Shown: positions 26,038 through 32,872 of the stretch, piece after piece | Layout: each line of letters starts with the position of its first letter | Position numbering within the stretch: position 1 is the first letter of the stretch | NCBI GenBank assembly: GCA_004295055.1 | Contig: SHNJ01000031.1 | Location: forward strand, 136,802-170,897 | Source of the DNA: Alphaproteobacteria bacterium | GTDB taxonomy: Bacteria; Pseudomonadota; Alphaproteobacteria; SHNJ01 | DNA length: 34,096 nt | Direction: 5' to 3' | Made by a program: the position numbers and the translations under genes | The notes under the pieces: model-generated | What the model was told of the DNA's origin: nothing | Databases searched by the model: none | Seen by the model: only the letters and a program-made list of their open reading frames with translations

Positions 26038-26152
26038 TTGCAATCTATGGATGTAAATTGCATCAAATTTTATGTATTTTTCCATTTTGATTTTGCAAAT
26101 TGCAAGTCGTAGAAAACGGGATATTTTGCAAATTGCAAATCAGAAATTGCAA
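26038..26152. repeat. Cluster of TTGCAA hexamers upstream of pyrD
   Basis: TTGCAA (self-complementary) occurs at 26038, 26093, 26100, 26126, 26133 and 26147, with a near-match TTGCAT at 26058. The paired unit TTTTGCAAATTGCAA is duplicated exactly 33 bp apart (26091 and 26124), and 26126 to 26147 is 21 bp, close to whole helical turns. The block fills the intergenic region between the 74-aa gene and pyrD. It is probably an operator array or a DNA-bending region. Confidence 0.55.
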
Positions 26153-26207
26153 GACAGGCCATACAACTCCCTATATAAGCAAAAGAATCTCTGGTTATAT
26201 ATGTCCG

Positions 26208-27293
26208 ATGTCCTATTCCTTTTTTGCCCAAAATATTTTATTTCGTATCGATCCTGAACAAGCGCATGAATTAACCATCGCGGCATTGAAGTTATTTCCT
26301 ATCGGTCAAATGCCCGAGCATGATCCGGCCTTGCATCAAAAAGTCTGGAATATTAATTTTCTGAATCCAATAGGTCTTGCCGCCGGTTTTGATAAGAATG
26401 CTGAAATCGGGCACAAGATGTTTCGATTCGGTTTTGGATTTGTGGAAATGGGAACGGTGACGCCGCGTCCGCAACCGGGTAATCCGCGGCCGCGTATTTT
26501 CCGTTTGATCGAGGATAGGGCCGTCATCAACCGTATGGGATTCAACGGCAAGGGGCTGGATTTCTTTGAAATGCATTTGCGTCATGTTCATGCGCGCAAA
26601 CCGCAGCAAGCAGTCATAGGCGCCAATATTGGCATTAATAAAGAGTCGCCCGATCCAACCGGCGACATATATCAATGTTTGCGGCGCGTATATCCGATGG
26701 CGGACTATATTACGGTGAATATTTCATCTCCCAACACTCCCGGTCTTCGCGCTTGGCAGGAAGGCGATGCGTTGGTGCGTATGATCGATACCGCGCAACA
26801 AACACGGCGCGACATAGATCCAGCAGCTTCAAAGCCTATTCTATTCAAACTGGCGCCGGATTTAACCTATGACCAATTGGAACATATTGCCGAAGTTGCG
26901 GTTAATAAAAAACTGGATGGCATTATTATTTCCAACACCACTATCGACCGCCCAAGACAATTGGAAAGCGCCTGGCATACGGAACAAGGCGGGTTAAGCG
27001 GACGGCCATTGTTTCGTCCGTCGACCAAAGCGTTACGTCTATTCCACCGTTTCACCAAAGGTCAGGTTCCATTGATTGGGGTAGGCGGCGTATCGAATTC
27101 CCAAGACGCCTATCGCAAGATTAAGGCTGGCGCATCGTTGGTGCAGCTTTATACCGGTATGATTTATTCGGGACCGTATGTTGCGCGGGATATTAACCAA
27201 GGACTGGCAGAATTGTTACGCGCCGACGGCTTTACATCCATTGCCCAGGCAGTGGGGGTTGAGAGTGACGGTAAATTCGACGACAATGGCTAA
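26208..27293 (+). CDS. pyrD: Dihydroorotate dehydrogenase (quinone), class 2
   Basis: Fourth step of UMP synthesis, membrane-peripheral, with FMN and quinone as acceptor. I choose the ATG at 26208 (361 aa; MSYSFFAQNILF...). The frame is open upstream to 26100, but those codons run through the TTGCAA cluster and look non-coding. Seen are the N-terminal amphipathic helices of class 2 enzymes (DPEQAHELTIAALKL), GLAAGFDKNAE, GTVTPRPQPGNPRPR, and NISSPNTPGLR with the catalytic Ser. FMN phosphate binding is GVGGVSN and LVQLYTGMIY. The start lacks a good Shine-Dalgarno. The stop abuts the EAL gene. Confidence 0.93.
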   Translation: MSYSFFAQNILFRIDPEQAHELTIAALKLFPIGQMPEHDPALHQKVWNINFLNPIGLAAGFDKNAEIGHKMFRFGFGFVEMGTVTPRPQPGNPRPRIFRLIEDRAVINRMGFNGKGLDFFEMHLRHVHARKPQQAVIGANIGINKESPDPTGDIYQCLRRVYPMADYITVNISSPNTPGLRAWQEGDALVRMIDTAQQTRRDIDPAASKPILFKLAPDLTYDQLEHIAEVAVNKKLDGIIISNTTIDRPRQLESAWHTEQGGLSGRPLFRPSTKALRLFHRFTKGQVPLIGVGGVSNSQDAYRKIKAGASLVQLYTGMIYSGPYVARDINQGLAELLRADGFTSIAQAVGVESDGKFDDNG

Positions 27294-28451
27294 ATGATCA
27301 TTGACCTGAATTATTTATTGTTATTTTTGTCCTATTTGTTCCTGATTACGGTCGCTGTTTTGCTATTGATCGCGCGCCGCAAACAAGAAGCTTTGTGGAG
27401 CAGGCTTTCGACGATGCAGCGGCAGCAAACGGATGTTGCTGAAAAATTGGGGTTGGTTGCAGCGGAATTGCAAAGCAACAAAGAAAACAACAAAACGATT
27501 TTATCATTATTAGGCGATTTGGGCAAAGCCGCTAAAACCGCGCATAAAGCGGATGTCGAGGCTGTCGCCGCCGAAGTCAAGATTTTGCAAAACATTGTCG
27601 GCCAGTTGGCCAAAACTCGCGCGGTTGGCGGGGGGATTGCCACCAAGATCAGCAAAGCCGGAAAGAGCCATGCAGCGGTTCCAGCGCAAGAGCCGATTAT
27701 CCGCACCGATTACAGCCCGGAAAGAATTCTGGAAATCATCGAATCCGGGCTGCAGGCAGACCGGGTGGATTTATATATTCAACCGATCGTCAGCCTGCCA
27801 CAGCGGAAAATCCGCCATTTTGAGTGCCTGTCGCGCATACGCGACGAAGATGGCGCCATCGTATTGCCGGAACAATTCGTGCAGGTTGCCGAACAAGCCG
27901 GGATGATGGCGGCAGTAGACAATTTGTTATTGTTCCGCTGCATTCAATTGCTTCGCCGTACCATGATCAATAATTTTCATGGTTCGTTTTTCTGCAATTT
28001 GTCGAAACACACATTGCACGATATGGACTTCTTCGAAGATTTCTTGGAATTCCTGTCGGAAAATCAGGAACTCGCCAGCCGGCTGGTATTCGAAGTCAAT
28101 CAAAGCGACTTTGATGAACGCAATCCCGCGCGCGAACAATTATTGATGTTGTTGGCGCAAATGGGCTGTGGTTTGGCGCTGGCATCGGTTACCAATGTCA
28201 GAATCGATGCGGATTTATTGGACCGCTGCAAATTTAAATATATTAAAATCGAAGCGCCGGTATTGCTCGCCGCGTTAAAAGGCACGCCGCCGCTCGACTG
28301 GGTCATTTATCGCCGCGTGCTTAGCAGCTATAATTTCGATCTGATTATCGAACGGATCGAAAGCGAAGATATGCTGCTGGAGCTGTTGGAATACGATATC
28401 GATTTCGGCCAAGGTTATTTATTCGGCGAACCGCGATTGAGCAAAACCTAG
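27294..28451 (+). CDS. Membrane-anchored degenerate EAL-domain protein
   Basis: A 385-aa protein with one N-terminal membrane helix (about 6-28), a coiled-coil region (about 35-110) and a C-terminal EAL domain (about 145-380). The domain is atypical. The signature is E177-C178-L179 instead of EAL. The DDFG metal motif is replaced by a segment reading LASVTN, so both metal aspartates are absent. The FEV...E, KYIKIE and late Glu regions remain. It is therefore probably a c-di-GMP receptor or a protein-interaction platform rather than a phosphodiesterase. Its ATG directly follows the pyrD stop. Localised signalling at the membrane or pole is inferred only. Confidence 0.85.
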   Translation: MIIDLNYLLLFLSYLFLITVAVLLLIARRKQEALWSRLSTMQRQQTDVAEKLGLVAAELQSNKENNKTILSLLGDLGKAAKTAHKADVEAVAAEVKILQNIVGQLAKTRAVGGGIATKISKAGKSHAAVPAQEPIIRTDYSPERILEIIESGLQADRVDLYIQPIVSLPQRKIRHFECLSRIRDEDGAIVLPEQFVQVAEQAGMMAAVDNLLLFRCIQLLRRTMINNFHGSFFCNLSKHTLHDMDFFEDFLEFLSENQELASRLVFEVNQSDFDERNPAREQLLMLLAQMGCGLALASVTNVRIDADLLDRCKFKYIKIEAPVLLAALKGTPPLDWVIYRRVLSSYNFDLIIERIESEDMLLELLEYDIDFGQGYLFGEPRLSKT

Positions 28452-28453
28452 TT

Positions 28454-29200
28454 CTATTTCGCTCGTTCGGCCACTTTGGCTTGACGCAATCTTTCATTGC
28501 CGATAACACGGGCAATCCCGGCGCATGTTTGGAATGGATCTAATGCGATAATTCCCGCCAATAAGGTGCCAACCGATCCCGTTTGTAAAAGTGGCACCCC
28601 ATATCGTCTGGGATTATTCCAAATTTCATGTTTGAATTTTTCTATTGCGCCCAAAGGGTCATGCGATGCACGGTAGGCTAAAGATAAAAAAGGTTCTACG
28701 GAAGTCTGTAGTAAAGTTTCAATCACATCCATCGCGTAAAACGCTTTATCGCCAACTCTGGTTAAGGCGTTATTAGTAACAAAATAAGAATCATGGGCAA
28801 TGGTAGGTACGTAAGGTTGCGCTTTTTGTTCGATTACAGCATGCAATCCATATCCTAAAGTAACCGCAATTCCAGCCACTGACTCCATAGGTCTTTCTTT
28901 GATAAAACCAGAAATGGCATAATTTAATCCGGCCAATACACCTAGACTTTGTTGAATTCGGAATCCGTTATGCGCAATAAAATTTAAAATAGGATTATCA
29001 GCCGAGGTTGATTCGCCTTGGGCATTTTTACCAAACCGATATCCGATCCAATCGGCGACAGATTGAAAAATGCCGGTTGCAATCCGAGGGATGGAGTAAT
29101 AAGAAACTCCAGATGCAATCAGCAATAAAGGATGCAACCGCCACCAAGCAGCCGCACCACGTTCCGATTTTTCACCTAGACGTTGAATATATTCCCGCAC
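28454..29200 (-). CDS. Unrecognised 248-aa protein with hydrophobic segments
   Basis: I cannot assign a family. Hydrophobic or amphipathic helices occur near residues 22-48 (LHPLLLIASGVSYYSIPRIATGIF), 83-100, 104-125 and 200-220. A basic N-terminus and C-terminus (RLRQAKVAERAK) and many Ala/Gly/Ile suggest a peripheral or integral membrane protein. The start is GTG at 29200; an in-frame stop lies 15 bp upstream and the ribosome binding site is weak (GGGG 9 bp before), so an internal start is possible. It converges with the EAL gene (2-bp gap). Codons are A/T-richer than in flanking housekeeping genes, hinting at a lineage-specific gene. Confidence 0.65.
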   Translation of the reverse strand: MREYIQRLGEKSERGAAAWWRLHPLLLIASGVSYYSIPRIATGIFQSVADWIGYRFGKNAQGESTSADNPILNFIAHNGFRIQQSLGVLAGLNYAISGFIKERPMESVAGIAVTLGYGLHAVIEQKAQPYVPTIAHDSYFVTNNALTRVGDKAFYAMDVIETLLQTSVEPFLSLAYRASHDPLGAIEKFKHEIWNNPRRYGVPLLQTGSVGTLLAGIIALDPFQTCAGIARVIGNERLRQAKVAERAK

Positions 29201-29259
29201 CCAAATGCCCCATTATTATGGGATGCATTATATCCATTTAATATACAGCGATCAAGACA

Positions 29260-29880
29260 CTAAGCGGCGCGGGTGGTCAGCGATTTGGCGTATTGAATTT
29301 CCAGATCGCGGAATGTGCCGGCTTTGATACTGTCGGCATCGGCAGGCAGGGCAATTAATTCATAATCGCCGGCGGAGACATCATCCAATGCCAGATTCAG
29401 CATAATTGAAATACCTAATTGCAAAGCGGTTTTATACGCTTCGCGTGTCGCGGAATTTGGCGCATCCAGCGAGGCGATGTCCACACCGATTAACTTCACG
29501 CCGCAGCTCGCAAGCAATTTTACGGAATCGGCTGTCAATACTGGTTGGCTGTCGTGTAATTCGCTGCGCGTTTTAATCACCACGCGGCTGACTTTGCCGA
29601 ATAAATTTGGCGCTAAATGTTGTGGGCGAATAACATGCGGAATAGCGCGCATATCTAGAACGCGGCACCGGCCAATATAACGACCACTGGCATTTTCTTC
29701 CGAAGCCCAGCGCAAAATCGATTCCCGGGTTGATGCCGATGGGAACGGACCTTCGTCAATGGCCTGGGTCAATAAATAAGTTGCGTGCATCAGACGGCGT
29801 GCAGTATTATTTACCGACTCGGTAGTGTCCTTGCTGGTTGGTATGGAGTTGGTGGGACTGATGTCCCAAAACATTTGCAT
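29260..29880 (-). CDS. Cyclase/KynB-family protein without the metal site (probable pseudoenzyme)
   Basis: A 206-aa relative of arylformamidase/putative cyclase, recognised by FWDISP at the start, IGRCRVLD, VKLIGVDIASLDAP and the near-perfect family end LDDVSAGDYELIALPADAD. The metal motif HTGTHxD is replaced: H32-A-T-Y-L36-L-T38 keeps only the first His. The later His pair (HHALF type) reads EAYKTA, and the Glu of the ILENL segment is Leu. Metal-dependent hydrolysis is therefore unlikely. I start at ATG 29880 with GGAAG upstream; a TTG at 29901 would add seven residues. Function unknown. Confidence 0.75.
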   Translation of the reverse strand: MQMFWDISPTNSIPTSKDTTESVNNTARRLMHATYLLTQAIDEGPFPSASTRESILRWASEENASGRYIGRCRVLDMRAIPHVIRPQHLAPNLFGKVSRVVIKTRSELHDSQPVLTADSVKLLASCGVKLIGVDIASLDAPNSATREAYKTALQLGISIMLNLALDDVSAGDYELIALPADADSIKAGTFRDLEIQYAKSLTTRAA

Positions 29881-29901
29881 GTGCCTGCTTCCGCTGTTCA
29901 A

Positions 29902-30179
29902 AATTGTAATTTTATTTCAAAATTCAATGATTTTTTAAGGTAAAGAACGAACCTAACCTTATATCTATCTATTGTATCAAACTTATAAAATTACACAAGA
30001 TAGCTGTCGTGCGATGCAATATTAGCATCTGATACAGTGGATTTTGGCTAAAACCCGGCTTAGGAATTGCCAGCATAATTTCGGCAGAATTGCTTGACCT
30101 TGTGGGATAAATCCAGTAAACAAACTGTTCGTTTTTAAAACAAAAAGAATTAAGAATTTAGAGGAAAGGCAGAGGCATC
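29902..30179. other. 278-bp intergenic region before rpmB
   Basis: No credible gene. It contains the rpmB promoter (30094-30122) and a sequence TGTCGTGCGATGCAATA at 30005-30021. Its reverse complement shares GCACGACA with the TGC-rich site before galU. The rest is A/T-rich. Confidence 0.5.
30094..30122 (+). promoter_or_regulatory. Probable sigma-70-type promoter of rpmB
   Basis: TTGACC (30094-30099) and TAAACA (30117-30122) with a 17-bp spacer, 58 bp upstream of the rpmB ATG. Match to consensus is by eye. Confidence 0.5.
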
Positions 30180-30482
30180 ATGACACGCCGTTGCAGCATT
30201 ACTGGAAAATCGATTTTGGTAGGTAACCGGGTTTCGCACTCGAACACCAAAACCAAGCACCGCTTCATGCCAAATTTGCAAAATAAATGGCTGTATAGCG
30301 ATATTTTGGGCAGCTCGATCCGCATTCGTTTAACGACTGGCGCTTTGCGCACCATCGATCATGCGGGCGGTTTGGACGCATATTTGCTGAAAACCCCGGT
30401 GTCGAAATTGCCACCGGAAGGCGCGGAATTGAAAAAACGCATTTCGTCGGCACAGAAAAAACGCGCTGCCGCCGCGGCCTAA
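30180..30482 (+). CDS. rpmB: 50S ribosomal protein L28
   Basis: A 100-aa protein with the L28 signature: RRCSITGKSILVGNRVSHSNTKTKHRFMPNLQ, then KWLYSDILGSSIRIRLTTGALRTIDHAGGLDAYL. The basic Ala/Lys-rich tail is characteristic of alphaproteobacterial L28, which is longer than the E. coli protein. The only Cys (C5) is not part of a zinc motif. A purine-rich GAGGAAAGGCAGAGG precedes the ATG, and a strong terminator follows, so it is mainly monocistronic. Confidence 0.97.
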   Translation: MTRRCSITGKSILVGNRVSHSNTKTKHRFMPNLQNKWLYSDILGSSIRIRLTTGALRTIDHAGGLDAYLLKTPVSKLPPEGAELKKRISSAQKKRAAAAA

Positions 30483-30504
30483 TTGCGATCGTGGAATTCA
30501 AAAG

Positions 30505-30530
30505 GCCCGCTGGAACAAGCGGGCTTTTTT
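30505..30530 (+). terminator. Intrinsic terminator after rpmB
   Basis: GCCCGCT (30505-30511) / AGCGGGC (30518-30524) with a GGAACA loop, then six T. The tgt start codon follows only 18 bp later, so tgt needs readthrough or a promoter inside this region. Confidence 0.92.
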
Positions 30531-30548
30531 ATTGAATAAAGGTGTGAA

Positions 30549-31748
30549 TTGCAGTACCCGAATTTCAATTTTGAAATCACTCACCAAGAAGCGTCGTCGA
30601 ACGCGCGGCTTGGAAAATTGACGACGCCGCATGGCGTTATCGAAACGCCGGCGTTTATTTTTTGCGGTACCAAGGCGGCGATCAAAATCGCATCGCCCAA
30701 ACAAATGCGCGCGGCGAAAACGCAGATTATTTTGTCCAACACGTATCATCTGATGCTGCAACCCGGGCACGAATTAATTGCACGGCATGGCGGCTTGCAT
30801 AAATTTATGGGTTGGGACGGACCGATGTTAACGGATTCGGGCGGATTTCAAGTATTCAGCCTGGCGCATGGCGGCAAAAAAGGTGAAATTATCGGCAGCA
30901 GCCAGAATCAAAATCGCCCCAATACGGTTTTAAAAATCGAAGAAGAGGGTGTGAAATTCAAGTCGTATTTGGATGGCAGCTTGCACACCATCACGCCGGA
31001 AAGCGCGATTGATTTACAGCGCGGATTCGGCGCGGATTTGATTGTGATGTTCGATGAATGCACGTCTTATTATGAAACCAAGGATTACACCGCGCGTTCG
31101 GTCGATCGTACCCATCGTTGGGGCGAACGCGGTTTAAAACGTTTCTTTGATACCGCCGATGGCAAACAAGCATTATATGGCGTTAGCCAGGGTAGCGCCC
31201 ATGCCGATTTGCGCAAATATGCCGCCGATTGGTTGAACAGCCAGAATTTCTTCGGCCATGCAATTGGTGGATCGTTCGGCAAGGACAAGGCGGAATTACT
31301 GGCCACGTTCGAGGCTGCGCGCAAACCATTACGCAACGACAAACCGGTGCATGCGCTGGGCGTGGGCGATGTCGATGATATTTGGCATTTGGCCGGACTT
31401 GGCATCGATACATTCGATTGCGTTTCGCCAACACGTTTGGCGCGGCATGGTGGCGCGTTATCAAAAACCGCGCCGAATTTCCGTTTGAATTTATTCAACG
31501 CCCAGTTTCGCGACGATCCGCGACCGATCGATGAAACGATTGAATCCGAAGCATCCTGTTATTCCCGCGCCTATATTCATCACCTGCTAAAAGCCAAGGA
31601 AATATTGGGTTTGCAACTTTTGGCTTTACATAATATCGCTTTTATGAATTATTTGCTGACCGAAGTTCGCGCTTCAATCCGCGAAAACAGGTACGAGGCA
31701 ACCAAACGCGAATGGTTGCAAAATCAAAATTCCATACAGGCCGCTTAA
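30549..31748 (+). CDS. tgt: tRNA-guanine transglycosylase, atypical (Zn cysteines lost, altered substrate loop)
   Basis: Exchanges guanine-34 in tRNA for a 7-deazaguanine base. The 399-aa product keeps the catalytic framework: TDSGGFQVFSL, the nucleophile D290 in DTFDCVSPTR, and YSRAYIHHL. Three features are unusual. The substrate-loop motif GGLAVGE of preQ1-specific enzymes is GGSFGKD (240-246). The three zinc cysteines (E. coli C302, C304, C307) align with T330, E332 and A335, although the fourth ligand H361 is present. An insertion (KKGEIIGSSQNQNRPNTV) follows the DSGGFQVFSL region. From memory the loop and the insertion resemble chlamydial Tgt, which uses queuine. No queA is adjacent. The start is TTG after AAAGG. 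Confidence 0.9.
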   Translation: MQYPNFNFEITHQEASSNARLGKLTTPHGVIETPAFIFCGTKAAIKIASPKQMRAAKTQIILSNTYHLMLQPGHELIARHGGLHKFMGWDGPMLTDSGGFQVFSLAHGGKKGEIIGSSQNQNRPNTVLKIEEEGVKFKSYLDGSLHTITPESAIDLQRGFGADLIVMFDECTSYYETKDYTARSVDRTHRWGERGLKRFFDTADGKQALYGVSQGSAHADLRKYAADWLNSQNFFGHAIGGSFGKDKAELLATFEAARKPLRNDKPVHALGVGDVDDIWHLAGLGIDTFDCVSPTRLARHGGALSKTAPNFRLNLFNAQFRDDPRPIDETIESEASCYSRAYIHHLLKAKEILGLQLLALHNIAFMNYLLTEVRASIRENRYEATKREWLQNQNSIQAA

Positions 31749-32399
31749 ATGAAACAAGATCCGCGTTTTCCAAATTTGCACATTGTCGATCATCCGCTAG
31801 TGCAACATAAATTGTCGCATATGCGCGATGTGGAAACGTCCAGCGTGACGTTCCGCCAGATGTTGCGCGAAATATCCTTGTTGATGGGATATGAAATCAC
31901 CCGCAATATTCCAATGACCACGCAATCGATTAAAACGCCGCTAGCGCCGATGCAGGCGCCGGTTTTGGCGGGACAGGATATGGCGATTATTTCGGTGCTG
32001 CGCGCGGGTTTAGGCATGGCCGAAGGTTTGCGCGAATTAATGCCGCAAGCACGCGAAGGTCATATCGGCATTTACCGCGATCATGACACCAAAAAACCGG
32101 TCGAATATTATATTAAATTGCCCATCGAAGCAGCGCGGCCATTTTTTGTTTGCGATCCGATGCTGGCAACCGGTTATTCCGCGATCTATGCGGTCGATGT
32201 GCTGAATAAACATGGGATCAAGGACGAAGATATCAGATTCCTATCCCTGGTCGCCGCACCCGAAGGCGTAACCGTATTCCAAGCCGCTCATCCCAAAGTG
32301 CCGGTTTATACCGCTTCCCTAGACACGCATTTGAACGAAAATGCCTATATTGTGCCGGGTTTAGGCGATGCCGGAGACCGCATTTTCGGGACGAAATAA
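31749..32399 (+). CDS. upp: Uracil phosphoribosyltransferase
   Basis: Salvages uracil to UMP with PRPP. The 216-aa product has the N-terminal segment [25 protein letters not shown] and the catalytic [11 protein letters not shown]. The PRPP loop is modified: the usual VDPMLATG is [11 protein letters not shown]. The uracil-binding end [13 protein letters not shown] is typical. The ATG directly follows the tgt stop, so the two base-salvage genes form one operon. Length is normal. Confidence 0.96.
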   Translation: MKQDPRFPNLHIVDHPLVQHKLSHMRDVETSSVTFRQMLREISLLMGYEITRNIPMTTQSIKTPLAPMQAPVLAGQDMAIISVLRAGLGMAEGLRELMPQAREGHIGIYRDHDTKKPVEYYIKLPIEAARPFFVCDPMLATGYSAIYAVDVLNKHGIKDEDIRFLSLVAAPEGVTVFQAAHPKVPVYTASLDTHLNENAYIVPGLGDAGDRIFGTK

Positions 32400-32460
32400 G
32401 CGCTTGATTTTTGTTTCTTTATAGGATAAATTACGGCAAAATTAAAATTGGAGGGTTAAG

Positions 32461-32871
32461 ATGACCAAAGGATTAGGAGAAATACTGCACGTTGTCTATG
32501 TAGGCCAATTTCCTGTTCAACAAGCGATTGTTGGACATGCAGTAAATGCTTTGCAAGGGGAAGGAGCAGATTTAGAGCTTCATTGTGTTCGATCGAGTTT
32601 AGGATTGCGCGGCTTGAAATTTACTCCGGATATGGTGGTGGTAGATAATGCGAATATAACTACTGTTGACCAAGATTGGGGTACCATTCGTGCTGAAACA
32701 CGTGGAGAAATGGGGCCTGTTCCTGTAATTTTATTTGCTGATGTTAAAACAAAAGTGAATCCACAGTTGGGCGGACCTAATACTACGGTATTAGAGCATG
32801 TCAATAATGGGGAAAGTTTAACAACTGCATTGCTAGTTCATGTAATGGGCGGACGAGTAGCGCGCGTTTAA
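32461..32871 (+). CDS. Unrecognised 136-aa protein, possibly a degenerate receiver-like domain
   Basis: A clear GGAGGG before the ATG supports it. The alternating pattern resembles a (beta-alpha)5 receiver: ILHVVYVG (beta1), helix, DLELHCV (beta2), PDMVVVDN (beta3, with D62 where a phosphoacceptor could sit), PVPVILFAD (beta4), TTVLEHVNNGESLTTALLVHVMG (end). The acidic pair normally after beta1 is missing, so phosphorylation is doubtful, and the match is structural pattern only. Codons are markedly A/T-rich compared with upp. It ends 1 bp before the convergent cobT stop. Function unknown. Confidence 0.7.
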   Translation: MTKGLGEILHVVYVGQFPVQQAIVGHAVNALQGEGADLELHCVRSSLGLRGLKFTPDMVVVDNANITTVDQDWGTIRAETRGEMGPVPVILFADVKTKVNPQLGGPNTTVLEHVNNGESLTTALLVHVMGGRVARV

Positions 32872-32872
32872 T

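Noticed and set aside
25750-26112. 120-codon + strand frame opposite the 74-aa gene
   Set aside because: No Shine-Dalgarno, poor composition, and it continues through the TTGCAA array; the - strand gene has far better signals.
26100-26207. N-terminal extension of PyrD
   Set aside because: The frame is open, but it would start at TTG inside the TTGCAA array and adds 36 residues unlike the family; ATG 26208 gives normal length.
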